64,000 bases of DNA, taken from Peribacillus saganii. GTDB taxonomy: Bacteria; Bacillota; Bacilli; Bacillales; DSM-1321. A model generated the notes under the pieces. It worked only from the letters and a program-made list of their open reading frames with translations, was not told the DNA's origin and made no database searches. The position numbers and the translations under genes were made by a program. The stretch is from positions 1-64,000 of the forward strand of contig NZ_QVTE01000036.1 of NCBI RefSeq assembly GCF_003429095.1, written 5' to 3'. How positions within the stretch are numbered: position 1 is the first letter of the stretch; every line of letters begins with the position of its first letter. Below are positions 47,686-56,825 of this stretch, one piece after another.

Positions 47686-48763
47686 AGACTTTATCTCTCC
47701 AACTTGTGTCTTTTACTGTTTGCAAAAATTCTTCGAATAGGTTCATGCTCTCTGCCGGACCCGGGTTAGCCTCCGGATGGTACTGGGCAGTTAAAATTGG
47801 CAGGCTCTTATGGGCAAGGCCTTCTACAGAACCGTCATTTACATTGCGGAAACGGACGGATAACGGTGTCCCTTTCAGACTCTCTTCTTCAATTTCATAG
47901 CTGTGGTTCTGAGAACTCATAAATACACGCTTAGTTTGAACATCTACAACTGGCTGATTTGCTCCTCTATGGCCGAACAGCATTTTTCTTGTGTTACCTC
48001 CAAATGCAAGGGCAGTCAGCTGGTGGCCAAGGCAAATTGCCATTGTCGGGAAAGTGCTAAGAATTGCTGTGATATTTCCGATCAAATGGTTAAGCTGTTT
48101 CGGATCTCCAGGTCCGTTGGACAACATTACTCCATCCGGAGAAAGTGATTTAACTTTTTCAAAAGAGGTATCGTAAGGGACAACGGTCACCTTACAGTCT
48201 TTTTTTAGCAGGGAATCCAGAATCGATTTTTTGTATCCAAAATCCATCAGAACAATGTGGTATTTCCCTTTTCCATATGTTACAGCCTCTTTAGAAGAGA
48301 CCTTTGGGACTGTCTCGTTCAACTCCTGTGAATCCAGGAGAGAAGGATCCGGTTTCTCAGATAAACTAAGGACGGATGCCATGGAGCCTTCCTTTCGAAT
48401 CTGCTTAACAAGTGCCCTTGTGTCCACTCCTCCGAGCATTGGTATCCCCCATGAGTCCAGGTATTCCTTTAAGGAGGATTGTGCCTGGAAATGCGAATAA
48501 TGCATATTTCCCTCGTAGACTATAACACCGGCCACATGCGGTTTTTTGCTTTCAAAGTCTACGGGGTTGATTCCATAATTACCGATAAGGGGGTAAGTAA
48601 AGACAACAATTTGCCCTTTATAAGAGGGATCTGTCAATACTTCTTGGTAACCTGTCATGCCAGTAAAAAAGACGACTTCCCCTGAGATATCCTTTTCTAT
48701 GTGATTTGTAATGTATTCTCCTTCAAAGGAATTACCATTTACTAAGTGTATATAGCCTTTCAT
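47678..48763 (-). CDS. carA: Carbamoyl-phosphate synthase small subunit (glutaminase)
   Basis: Class I glutamine amidotransferase subunit. The 361-aa protein has the N-terminal small-subunit domain (GEVVFFTGMTGYQEVLTDPSY) and the glutaminase triad with nucleophile Cys in MAICLGHQL (about 243) and His in TAQYHPEANPGP. It starts 72 bases after argD. That gap holds a promoter and an ARG-box-like site, so carAB-argF can probably be transcribed separately. Confidence 0.96.
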   Translation of the reverse strand: MKGYIHLVNGNSFEGEYITNHIEKDISGEVVFFTGMTGYQEVLTDPSYKGQIVVFTYPLIGNYGINPVDFESKKPHVAGVIVYEGNMHYSHFQAQSSLKEYLDSWGIPMLGGVDTRALVKQIRKEGSMASVLSLSEKPDPSLLDSQELNETVPKVSSKEAVTYGKGKYHIVLMDFGYKKSILDSLLKKDCKVTVVPYDTSFEKVKSLSPDGVMLSNGPGDPKQLNHLIGNITAILSTFPTMAICLGHQLTALAFGGNTRKMLFGHRGANQPVVDVQTKRVFMSSQNHSYEIEEESLKGTPLSVRFRNVNDGSVEGLAHKSLPILTAQYHPEANPGPAESMNLFEEFLQTVKDTSWRDKVYA

Positions 48764-48794
48764 ATTTCCACCTCTACAATGAATATTTATTTAC

Positions 48795-48823
48795 ATTTTA
48801 GGATTTTTATTCATTTTTGTCCA
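48795..48823 (-). promoter_or_regulatory. Internal promoter with ARG box before carA
   Basis: TGGACA (48818-48823), exactly 17 bases, TAAAAT (48795-48800) on the minus strand. The spacer contains AATGAATAAAAATCCTAA (48798-48815), matching the AhrC/ArgR box CATGAATAAAAATTCAAG at about 14 of 18 positions. Confidence 0.6.
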
Positions 48824-48835
48824 TAAATATCAACC

Positions 48836-49993
48836 TTAATGGCTGATCGCTACTTGTTTCATAGCAGCCAGGGCAATCATGTTAACTGCAGCGTCGCTTT
48901 CATGCTTTTCCACAGTAAGCGGCGGCAGTAATCGAAGGACATTCTGTCCTGCCGATAGTGCCAGCATTCCTTCTTCCTGGAGGGAAACCAAAAACGGTGC
49001 TACTTCAATTGTTAATTGAATTCCAATCATGAGCCCTTTGCTTCTGATTTCAGATATGAACGGAAACTCTTGCAGTTTACCTTCTAATTGCTGGACTAGA
49101 TATTGGCTATTTTCTTCTACTTTTTCAAAAAATCCCGGTTTTTTTAGTTCATTCAATGTAGCTTTGGCAGCAGACATGCTGACAGGGTTTCCTCCAAATG
49201 TAGAACCATGGCTGCCTGGTCCGAAAAACTGATTAAGATTTTGCTTGCCAAGCATGGCTCCGACAGGCAATCCATTTCCAAGACCCTTGGCTGCTGTGAT
49301 AATATCCGGCTCGACATCATAATGCTGAAAGGAAAATGCTTTGCCTGTTCTGCCTATTCCAGTTTGAATCTCGTCAATAATCAGCAAGGCACCGGTCTGT
49401 TTGCATATAGTTTGAATTGCATGAAGGAATTCTTTTGATGCTATATGGATTCCGCCTTCACCCTGGATTATTTCCAGCATGATGGCAGCGGTATTTTCAT
49501 CTACGGCTTTTTTCACAGCTTCTGGATCATTGAATTCAATGTATTCAAAACTTTCCAGCATAATTCCATAGCCTATTCTTACTTTTTCCTGGCCGGTAGC
49601 AGCCATGGTCGCGAAAGTTCGGCCATGAAAGGATTGTTGGCAGGTTACAATTTTTGAACGGCCTGTAGCCTTCCTTGCCAGCTTAATAGCAGCTTCATTT
49701 GCCTCGGCCCCGCTATTGCAGAAGAATACCTTATCTAAGCCTGACAGTTCCGTCAGAAGGGCTGCAGTTTCCTCCTGAAGTGAACTTTGAAACAGGTTTG
49801 AAGTATGCCAGTACCGATCGAGCTGTTTTTGTACCGCCTGCTGTATGGCTGGATGCCGGTGCCCTAAATTCAAGACCCCTATACCGGATGTAAAGTCCAG
49901 ATACTTTTTTCCTTCGGTGCTGTTCAGCCAGCATCCTTGAGCTGATTCAGGTTCTATAGTCCATCTTTGGTAGGTTTGAAAAAGTGCGCTCAA
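48836..49993 (-). CDS. argD: Acetylornithine aminotransferase
   Basis: PLP enzyme converting N-acetylglutamate semialdehyde to N-acetylornithine. The 385-aa class III aminotransferase has FCNSGAEANEAAIKLAR (about 91-107), IIDEIQTGIGRTGKAF and the PLP lysine in DIITAAKGLGNGLP (about 236). It lies 1 base after argB. Confidence 0.96.
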   Translation of the reverse strand: MSALFQTYQRWTIEPESAQGCWLNSTEGKKYLDFTSGIGVLNLGHRHPAIQQAVQKQLDRYWHTSNLFQSSLQEETAALLTELSGLDKVFFCNSGAEANEAAIKLARKATGRSKIVTCQQSFHGRTFATMAATGQEKVRIGYGIMLESFEYIEFNDPEAVKKAVDENTAAIMLEIIQGEGGIHIASKEFLHAIQTICKQTGALLIIDEIQTGIGRTGKAFSFQHYDVEPDIITAAKGLGNGLPVGAMLGKQNLNQFFGPGSHGSTFGGNPVSMSAAKATLNELKKPGFFEKVEENSQYLVQQLEGKLQEFPFISEIRSKGLMIGIQLTIEVAPFLVSLQEEGMLALSAGQNVLRLLPPLTVEKHESDAAVNMIALAAMKQVAISH

Positions 49994-49994
49994 T

Positions 49995-50765
49995 TCAATA
50001 CCCCTCTTCTTTTACAAATTTCGTTCCGATAAATTCACCATCTTTAAAAAATCGTTCCGTGCCGCTCACAATCATGACATCATTTACACCCTGATCTAGG
50101 ACAGCAAGAGCTGTCTTTACCTTTGGAATCATGCCGCCATAAATTGTTCCGTTCCTAATATACGATTCTGTCTCGGTTTTTGTTAAACTTTTCTGGATTT
50201 TTTTCTCAATCAGGACTCCTTTAACATCCGTTACAAACAGGCACATTTTTGAATTCATTGCCTTTGCTGCTGCTCCGGCAGCCATATCGGCATTTACATT
50301 TGCCTTTTTCCCTGGCCCTGTTGAGGAAATAGGTGTCAGGACCGGTGTTATCCCTTTTTCCAGCAAAGAATTTAGAACTCCTGTATTGACACTTTTGACC
50401 TCACCAACTGCTCCGAGTGCCGCTTCGTCAATCAATTCAGCTTGAAAAATACCACAGTCTGACCCATTTAATCCAATAGCTGGTATCCCATGGCTCTCCA
50501 GTTTTTCCACCAAGCTTCTGTTCGTCTTGCCTGACAAAATTAGCTCCGCGATCCCCAAAACCTCTGCTGACGTTTTTCTAAGTCCATTTATAAAGACCGG
50601 TTCAATGCCTTCTTTTGATAGCATCTCATTGATATCTGGACCTCCGCCATGTACAAAAACAAGGCTGTAACCCCTAGACTTCAATTCATTTAAACTTTCA
50701 AAAAAAGTGTCAGATAGATCATTTATGATGCTTCCTCCGCATTTTACCGTCAGAATGTTATTCAT
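49995..50765 (-). CDS. argB: Acetylglutamate kinase
   Basis: Phosphorylates N-acetylglutamate. The 256-aa amino-acid-kinase-fold protein has VKCGGSII at the N-terminus, FVHGGGPDINEML and NVNADMAAGAAAKAM. The ATG at 50765 follows AGGAGAGAG; a longer frame runs back into argJ. Ten bases after argJ. Confidence 0.95.
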   Translation of the reverse strand: MNNILTVKCGGSIINDLSDTFFESLNELKSRGYSLVFVHGGGPDINEMLSKEGIEPVFINGLRKTSAEVLGIAELILSGKTNRSLVEKLESHGIPAIGLNGSDCGIFQAELIDEAALGAVGEVKSVNTGVLNSLLEKGITPVLTPISSTGPGKKANVNADMAAGAAAKAMNSKMCLFVTDVKGVLIEKKIQKSLTKTETESYIRNGTIYGGMIPKVKTALAVLDQGVNDVMIVSGTERFFKDGEFIGTKFVKEEGY

Positions 50766-50775
50766 TATCTCTCTC

Positions 50776-52008
50776 CTAAGTCCGATAGCTGGCATTGATT
50801 TTAACATAATCGTAAGTCAGGTCGCAGCCCCATGCTGTGCCTTCCTTATCTCCTTCTTCAAGGAACACATTAATCACTATATTGTCCTGGTCAAGATATG
50901 CTTTTGCCTTTTCTTCAGAGAATGCAATTGGACGTCCATGCTCCAGGAGTGAAATGTCACCGAATGAAATGCTTACTTTGTCAGGGTTAAATTCCACACC
51001 GCTTCTGCCCATTGCTCCAATGATTCGTCCCCAGTTAGCATCTGAACCGTAAACGGCTGTCTTCACAAGGTTAGAACCGATGATTGTCTTTGCAATCTGA
51101 CGAGCTTCCTTTTTCGTCCCCATCCCCTGGACGTTCACTTCAATTAGTTTAGTCGCCCCTTCTCCATCTTTGGCAATTTGCTTTGCCAAGTCTTCACATG
51201 TCGTTCTCAGCAATGATAAAAAGAGCTCCCAATTCGGGTGTTCCGCATTCAGCGGTTCATTACCGGCCGCTCCATTTGCCATTACTAATACCATATCATT
51301 TGTGGAAGTATCTCCATCAACAGTAATCTGATTAAAAGTCTCATCCGTTACTGCTGATAATGCAGCCTGCAAATCAGCCGGCTCGATGGCCGCATCGGTT
51401 GTAATGAACCCAAGCATGGTTGCCATATTAGGGTGTATCATCCCAGAACCCTTTGCGGCACCGCCCATTTTTACTTTTTTATTATCTATCTCTGCTTCAT
51501 ATGCGCAGTTTTTAGTAACTGTATCAGTTGTCAGGATGGCTACTTCAAAATCACTTGCACTTGTCGCATCATTGTTTGGAGCCATTGCCTGGATTCCCTG
51601 TTTTATTTTATCCATCTGCATATATTCACCAATTACTCCGGTAGAAGCCACCGCTACATAATGGGGTGGGATAGTGAATTTTTTGGCTGCCGCCTCTCTC
51701 ATTTCATAGGCATCTGCCAGTCCCTGTTCACCGGTACATGCATTGGCACAGGCGCTGTTAACAACGACCGCCTGGATTTTGCCTTCTTTAGAGATACTTT
51801 CTCGGGTGACAGCAAGCGGGGCTGCCTGAAAGGTATTCAATGTATATACAGCAGCACAGGATGCCGGAACTTCGGAAATTACAGTTCCCATATCCTTTTT
51901 GGAATACCGCAAGCCTGCGTGTACTCCGGCTGCATTATACCCTTTTGGGGATAAGATATTTCCTGATTTTATATGTTGGATATTTTCAACCGGATTCATT
52001 ATTTTCAT
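50776..52008 (-). CDS. argJ: Bifunctional ornithine acetyltransferase/N-acetylglutamate synthase
   Basis: Recycles the acetyl group from N-acetylornithine to glutamate. The 410-aa precursor is self-cleaved at the Ala-Thr bond in HPNMATMLGFITTDA (Thr about 197), creating the nucleophile. The ATG at 52008 follows GGGAGG. It lies 15 bases after argC. No separate argA-type synthase is seen here, consistent with the cyclic pathway. Confidence 0.96.
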   Translation of the reverse strand: MKIMNPVENIQHIKSGNILSPKGYNAAGVHAGLRYSKKDMGTVISEVPASCAAVYTLNTFQAAPLAVTRESISKEGKIQAVVVNSACANACTGEQGLADAYEMREAAAKKFTIPPHYVAVASTGVIGEYMQMDKIKQGIQAMAPNNDATSASDFEVAILTTDTVTKNCAYEAEIDNKKVKMGGAAKGSGMIHPNMATMLGFITTDAAIEPADLQAALSAVTDETFNQITVDGDTSTNDMVLVMANGAAGNEPLNAEHPNWELFLSLLRTTCEDLAKQIAKDGEGATKLIEVNVQGMGTKKEARQIAKTIIGSNLVKTAVYGSDANWGRIIGAMGRSGVEFNPDKVSISFGDISLLEHGRPIAFSEEKAKAYLDQDNIVINVFLEEGDKEGTAWGCDLTYDYVKINASYRT

Positions 52009-52023
52009 GTTCTGCCTCCCGAG

Positions 52024-53058
52024 TTATGGATATAGAGGTGCTTGCATCAGCCCTGCTGATGGATCTGCACCAATAAGAATATTTGCATTTTGGACAGCCT
52101 GCCCAGCTGCCCCCTTCATTAAATTGTCAATAACCGATACGATTGTAGCCTTATTAGTCCGCTCATCAAATGCTACGCCGATATCACAAAAGTTGGAACC
52201 ATATACCTGTTTGGTACAAGGAAAATGGGCTTCTGGCTGAATTCGGACAAACGGCTGGTTTTCATAGGCTGTTTTATATAAATCTAGCAATTCATGTGTA
52301 GTAGTTTTCCGCTTCAATTTCACATACATCGTCGCCATAATGCCTCGAGTCATAGGTACAAGGTGGGTATTGAAAGAAACTGGGTCAATTTCTCCTGCCC
52401 ACTCCCCAAGCTGTTGTTCAATTTCCGGAATATGCTGGTGCTGGTGCACTTTATATATTTTGAAATTATCATTCATATCACTGAAATGAGTTACTGCTGT
52501 AGGGGATTTTCCGGCACCTGACACGCCTGATTTTGCATCCACAATAATATCGCTTGTTATAGCGAGCCCTTCCATGAATAAAGGAGCCAGGCCTAGAAGA
52601 GTAGCAGTCGGATAACAGCCGGGATTCGCAATTACACTTGCTTTCTCAATTTCCTTCTGATTCCACTCGGACAATCCATAAACTGCCTCATTTAAGATTT
52701 TTGCCGGTGCAGAAGCTCCTTTATACCATTTTTCATATTCTCCTGTTTTCTTTAACCTGAGATCGCCTGATAAGTCGATGAGCTTAACACCAAGATCATG
52801 AAAGCTCGGTGCCAATTCCTTTGATATCCCCGTAGGTGTTGCTAGAAACACAATATCGGCAGTTTTTGCAATTTTTTCAGGATCAATTTCTTCGAGTATA
52901 TATGGAAGATGTGCTAAATGATTGCTTTCTGCCCCAATGGGGACCCCTGCCATTGATGATGTATGGAGCGACTCTAAATGAAAATGCGGGTGATGAGTTA
53001 ACAGCCTGATTAATTCCAGTCCTCCATAACCTGAAGCCCCAATAATTGACACTTTCAA
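52024..53058 (-). CDS. argC: N-acetyl-gamma-glutamyl-phosphate reductase
   Basis: NADPH-dependent reductase, first gene of argCJBD-carAB-argF. The 344-aa protein begins MKVSIIGASGYGGLELIRLL (nucleotide loop) and has the catalytic Cys in ANPGCYPTATLLGL (about 148) and the HQHQHIPEIEQ block. The TTG at 53058 follows AAGGAGTG. Confidence 0.96.
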   Translation of the reverse strand: MKVSIIGASGYGGLELIRLLTHHPHFHLESLHTSSMAGVPIGAESNHLAHLPYILEEIDPEKIAKTADIVFLATPTGISKELAPSFHDLGVKLIDLSGDLRLKKTGEYEKWYKGASAPAKILNEAVYGLSEWNQKEIEKASVIANPGCYPTATLLGLAPLFMEGLAITSDIIVDAKSGVSGAGKSPTAVTHFSDMNDNFKIYKVHQHQHIPEIEQQLGEWAGEIDPVSFNTHLVPMTRGIMATMYVKLKRKTTTHELLDLYKTAYENQPFVRIQPEAHFPCTKQVYGSNFCDIGVAFDERTNKATIVSVIDNLMKGAAGQAVQNANILIGADPSAGLMQAPLYP

Positions 53059-53141
53059 ATGAAACCCACTCCTTTTTTGCTGATCGAAAAAGCAATTGAT
53101 ATTTTTACTGGCTTTATTTTCCCAGAATCTTATTGTAAACC

Positions 53142-53187
53142 ATTATAGAATTGAATAAAAATAAAATCAATTGTATTTTTATAAATA
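53142..53187 (-). promoter_or_regulatory. argC promoter with AhrC/ArgR-type ARG boxes
   Basis: TTGATT (53165-53170), 17 bases, TATAAT (53142-53147) on the minus strand. The spacer region carries TTGAATAAAAATAAAATC (53151-53168), and the adjacent 53170-53187 reads TTATAAATAC-type on the opposite strand; both resemble ARG boxes. A weaker third one lies near 53197-53214. The layout fits arginine-dependent repression. Confidence 0.75.
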
Positions 53188-53730
53188 ATTTAGCATTCTG
53201 AATTTTTTTATTCTCCAACAAGCATTCCCAGGTAGGATTTTCCCTGTTGACTGATTATTTTTTTAGAAGATGCTGTAAACTTGTGATGAAATTTGGTAAA
53301 AACTATGGGTTCATAAGTCTACTCTTTATGTTTATATCGTTCTATTCAAAATTGACTTAAAATAACTGCTATTGATTAAAAATCAATACCTTATGTATCT
53401 GGTAATCTCAAGGATAGAAGGAAAGTTAAAAAATGATTACGTGTGCCTGGGATAATTCCGATAAGCCCTGGAGCTGATCCATACCTGGATTAGAAGGTTC
53501 AAACTATGCACACACAGCTATAGGTTCTATGGTTTAAGTTTGACATTATAAAGTAGAGGATTGCGATGCTGTGATGTAAATCACCAAGTGTCTCCTCGCT
53601 ATTATTATTAATATATAAAGGATGCCTAAAAGGGGAAAACCATCACCATCACCTATCCGTAACGAAGTACATTTCTAAGAGATACTGTTAACTTACCAAA
53701 GGCCATCATTTTATTGTAACGATTTCTGCG
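53188..53730. other. 540-bp region without an intact gene between the argC promoter and moaA
   Basis: It contains an inverted repeat ATTGATT-AAA-AATCAAT (53371-53387), a possible folded segment closed by GTGTGC/GCACAC (53441-53513) around an 8-bp CTGATCCA/TGGATTAG hairpin, and TGTGATGTAAATCACC (53570-53585), which resembles an Fnr site. A plus-strand frame at about 53433-53535 stays open except for one TGA. It may be the remains of a gene lost from this locus. Confidence 0.4.
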
Positions 53731-53762
53731 TCAAAAAGGCCTCTGCATCTGCTGCAGAGGCC
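53731..53762 (-). terminator. Terminator of moaA
   Basis: Perfect 10-bp stem GGCCTCTGCA/TGCAGAGGCC then T5 on the minus strand. Confidence 0.92.
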
Positions 53763-53767
53763 CTCCT

Positions 53768-54784
53768 TTATCCGCCAATATAGGACATTTCAATTTTTCC
53801 ATCATGCTTTATTTTGCCTTCCGTTCTTTCATCAGAATAACGATCGCGGCGATGGTTCCAGATTTCGATAATATGATTCCTTATCGCCTCATCACTGAGG
53901 TCTGAACGGACAAGCGATTTTATGTCATGCCCGTTTCCATTGAACAGGCAAGTATACAAATCTCCCTTTGCAGACAAGCGGGCACGGGTACAGCTGCCAC
54001 AAAAGGATTCAGATACGGATGTAATAAATCCAACCTCTGTATCCGTACCTGCATAGCGGTACCGCTGGGCTACCTCTCCAAAATAATCCTGCTCCATCGG
54101 TTCAAACTCGAATTCCTGCTGCAGAAGCGCAAGAATATCATTCTTTGTAATAACATTATCAAGATGCCAGCCGTTAGTACTGCCAACATCCATAAATTCA
54201 ATATATCGCAGCTGAAGCCCCTCTTCTTTGCAGAACCTGGCCATCGGCAAGATCTGGGAGTCGTTTAGCCCCTTTTTGGCTACCATATTTACCTTGACGC
54301 CAAGACCTGCCTCTCTTGCAGCAAAGATGCCTTCAAGCACTGGCTTGGTTCCAACATTCCTCCCGTTAATTTTCTTAAATAACTCATCATCCATGCTATC
54401 AAGGCTAACATTTACCCGATTCAAACCTGCCTCTTTCAGCTCTTTTGAATATTTCTTTAAAAAGATGCCATTTGTGGTTAATCCAATATCCTCGATTCCA
54501 TCTATCTTTGATAATTGTGACACTAAATAAGGCAAATTCTTTCGCAATAACGGCTCCCCGCCTGTAAGCCTGATCTTTTTTACCCCGAGGACTGCAAAGA
54601 TTTTGGCCAATCTTTCAATTTCTTCATATGATAAAAGCTCTTCTCTCGGGAGGAATTTAAAACTTTCGTTAAAAATCTCCGCCGGCATGCAATATTGGCA
54701 CCTGAAATTACAGCGGTCAATAACAGAAATACGTAAATCCCTCAGCGGCCGTTCCAAGGCATCGGTAACTTTTATCGGGTCCAT
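53768..54784 (-). CDS. moaA: GTP 3',8-cyclase MoaA
   Basis: Radical SAM enzyme for the first step of molybdenum cofactor synthesis. The 338-aa protein has the N-terminal cluster Cys25-x3-Cys29-x2-Cys32 (CNFRCQYC), GGEPLL, the second cluster in [21 protein letters not shown] (about 258-275), and the essential C-terminal Gly-Gly. The ATG at 54784 follows GGGAGGG. It lies alone in a region with an fnr pseudogene, suggesting a former nitrate-respiration neighbourhood; the gene itself is intact. Confidence 0.95.
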   Translation of the reverse strand: MDPIKVTDALERPLRDLRISVIDRCNFRCQYCMPAEIFNESFKFLPREELLSYEEIERLAKIFAVLGVKKIRLTGGEPLLRKNLPYLVSQLSKIDGIEDIGLTTNGIFLKKYSKELKEAGLNRVNVSLDSMDDELFKKINGRNVGTKPVLEGIFAAREAGLGVKVNMVAKKGLNDSQILPMARFCKEEGLQLRYIEFMDVGSTNGWHLDNVITKNDILALLQQEFEFEPMEQDYFGEVAQRYRYAGTDTEVGFITSVSESFCGSCTRARLSAKGDLYTCLFNGNGHDIKSLVRSDLSDEAIRNHIIEIWNHRRDRYSDERTEGKIKHDGKIEMSYIGG

Positions 54785-55119
54785 ACTAGTCCCTCCCAAG
54801 GTTTTTTAGTTTATATATTTTGTTCCCTTTATATGAGAATGTATGATTTAATTTACTTTCAAGGATGAAGCTCTATTCTCCTGTAAGAATCTGATTTTCA
54901 CTCAATTATATATCATTACCCGAGATTTACAAGATTCATTACATGAATCTTAACAGAGCTTAGTCTTTTCCGTAAAAAATTATCACAGTTTACACTATGT
55001 TCATAAAGAAAACATAATTAGTTTTAAATAACATCCTTTCACTGGTGCAATTTCCTTATAATAATCACATCAGCTTAAATTATGCATGTTATTAAAACAA
55101 ACTCATTCAATTACAATAA
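54785..55119. other. Region upstream of moaA with no gene
   Basis: AT-rich. It presumably holds the moaA promoter (an AT-rich stretch near 54800-54850), but no element is clear enough to place. Confidence 0.3.
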
Positions 55120-55614
55120 GTAAAATACAGTTAAAGGACAGGAGCTTTTGCTAAGGAATCTGAGGTAACCCTATTTTCAGAGCAGCCTAAGTATAAGTTG
55201 AGGGTGAAATGGCTATTTTTAACCGTGATGTATTGGAAAAGGAGTTATTTTCAAATCCCTCGCTTGCTTTTGAATTCATGAAGTGAATGAGCGAACACTT
55301 TCTCAAATCTCAAACAAAGTTTCGCGATCTTGTTCTAAATGGCAAAAAAGGGGCCCTTTACTCCACTTTAATTAGAATCACTAATAGCTATGGCCTACAA
55401 GTTCCTGAAGGCATCTTAATTTATATTCCGCTGACCAATCATGGCCAACTTTTGTGCCACCTCGAGGGAAAGCATTAACAGAATGCTGAAAGATTTAAAA
55501 CGGGATAAAATACTGTCATTCAAGAGAGGAAAAATTAGGATACATGATTTACAGGTTCTAAAGGATGAAATTGGCTGTGAAAATTGTTCGTTAATTTATT
55601 GCAGTATTAAATAA
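55120..55614 (+). pseudogene. fnr: Decayed fnr gene (Crp/Fnr anaerobic regulator)
   Basis: Fragments in changing frames follow Fnr in order: KGQELLLRN, EVTLFSEQPKYKLRV, then EMAIFNRDVLEKELFSNPSL (55206 on), AFEFMK and an in-frame TGA at 55284 where Fnr normally has Trp. It continues with MSEHFLKSQTKFRDLVL and GKKGALYSTLIRITNSYG. Near 55444 about 5 bases are missing (LTNH / ANFCATSRESINRML), and the last frame ends in CENCSLIYC at the C-terminus. The C-x2-C-x4-C spacing equals the three [4Fe-4S] cysteines of B. subtilis Fnr. The N-terminal third is gone. At least three disabling changes make it non-functional. Confidence 0.88.
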
Positions 55615-55695
55615 AAAACTGCAGAGGCTTAATGAAAAACTGGGATTCTATAGGCGATTTAGAATATTGTATTAATTTACTGCTATAGATATGAT

Positions 55696-55733
55696 AAACC
55701 TTGTCATCATTAACATGTTGATAAGGTTTTTTG
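55696..55733 (+). terminator. Terminator downstream of the fnr pseudogene
   Basis: Stem AAACCTTGTCATCA/TGTTGATAAGGTTT (mismatched) then T-rich, about 80 bases after the fnr stop. Confidence 0.7.
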
Positions 55734-56310
55734 TTTGGAATAAGAGAGGTGACGCTGTGCCTCATGCCGTTATGAAGCGGCAATTCAAGTTCTTTAAGAT
55801 GCTTTATTATTTAAAAGCGTGAGTCAGCGAGGGACGCGTGCACTGAAATGATCCTTTATTTCCTCGTTTGGCCATTTTGGCTGAATGCCTATTGGAAGAT
55901 TTAAAACTTCCTTTGTTTTTCGCGGTTGCATCAATGATGGCTTTAGAGTTATTGAGGGATAATTACCTTAATCCGCTTCTCTTATAAACAAGCCACAGCA
56001 GATGCTATGTGAAATAACTCACACATTTTGTTTTTTGTTGCATACTTGGTCTGAATGGTGAAGGAAGTTGTATATCGTAAAAACAGAGGCTTTGCGGGTG
56101 CGTAAAACATTTTTAGCTGATGCTATATGGGTACGGACCTTTTCCAACAGTTTTATAGCTTAAAACATGGGCTTTTGGATCATTTTTGAAGACTTATGAG
56201 TCCATGTAAAAAACAGGAATAATTATCATCAACTTTGAGGGTATTATCATCAGCTATTTTATCGATATCATCATTTTACTGCGTACCAAATAACTCATAA
56301 ATTTGTTTGA
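55734..56310. other. Gene-free region before the 20-bp array
   Basis: No frame of coding character was found. Irregularly spaced TTATC-containing segments at 56223, 56244 and 56259 look like degenerate relatives of the array that follows. Confidence 0.35.
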
Positions 56311-56430
56311 AATTTTTATCGTCAACTATCGAAATTTATCGGCAACATTCGATTTTTATCAGCGACTTCCCATTTTTATCAGCGACTTCCCATTTTTATC
56401 ATCGACTTCGGTGATTTATCGTCAATTTCG
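56311..56430 (+). repeat. Phase-locked 20-bp tandem array
   Basis: TTATC recurs at 56316, 56336, 56356, 56376, 56396 and 56416, exactly 20 bases apart. Consensus ATTTTTATCAGCGACTTCCC; units 3 and 4 are identical and the outer units are diverged. No coding function. Confidence 0.9.
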
Positions 56431-56479
56431 ATTTCCCGACAAACCGCGACAAAATTACAACTGCCCGGGATCCCCGGTT

Positions 56480-56825
56480 ATTGGCAGCGCCTAACATATT
56501 CATTCAAAGAGGGTGTCCCAGCGACACCCTCTTCAACTTTAACTTTTACTTCTTCATAATCGGCAGCCAATTTCAATAATAAATATGGCTGCCAAGCTGC
56601 TGATTTTTCCTCCAGTAAGGCGGCCTCCAATTCCATAATGGTCTACGCAAGTCCGGCCTCTTCCAGTTCTTTTAAAGGGAGAAAGATTAGCGATTCATCT
56701 GTTAGAGTGGGCACGCCGGAATTCATGCGGCTTTACGGCTGCTGCTTTAGAAGCGTAAAGGGCGTTTCCAGTACTGCTCCGCCCAGATCGCTGTCTCCTT
56801 TTGCCAAACTGATTAGAGCTTAACC
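56480..56825 (-). pseudogene. Possible decayed ORF downstream of yitW
   Basis: One minus-strand frame reads ALISLAKGDSDLGGAVLETP, TLLKQQP, stop, then MNSGVPTLTDESLIFLPLKE, LEEAGLA, stop (TAG), and MELEAALLEEKSAAWQPYLL onward to a TAA near 56486. Composition looks coding, but two in-frame stops interrupt it and I recognise no family. A plus-strand frame over the same DNA looks like a shadow. Confidence 0.35.
56507..56533. terminator. Hairpin terminator-like element
   Basis: Perfect 11-bp stem AAGAGGGTGTC/GACACCCTCTT; modest T tail. It probably once served the ORF at 56480-56825 or yitW. Confidence 0.55.

Noticed and set aside
53570-53585. Fnr site controlling moaA
   Set aside because: The site lies beyond the 3' end of moaA and its terminator, so it cannot act as its promoter operator; it may also just be the GTGAT/ATCAC hairpin.
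55287-55478. Independent 63-aa gene
   Set aside because: It is the middle fragment of the fnr pseudogene, between an internal stop and a frameshift.
56311-56430. CRISPR array
   Set aside because: Units are contiguous 20-mers with no unique spacers, and no cas genes are near.
56638-56823. 61-codon plus-strand ORF, Ser-rich
   Set aside because: The opposite strand has better coding character, and no ribosome site is present.
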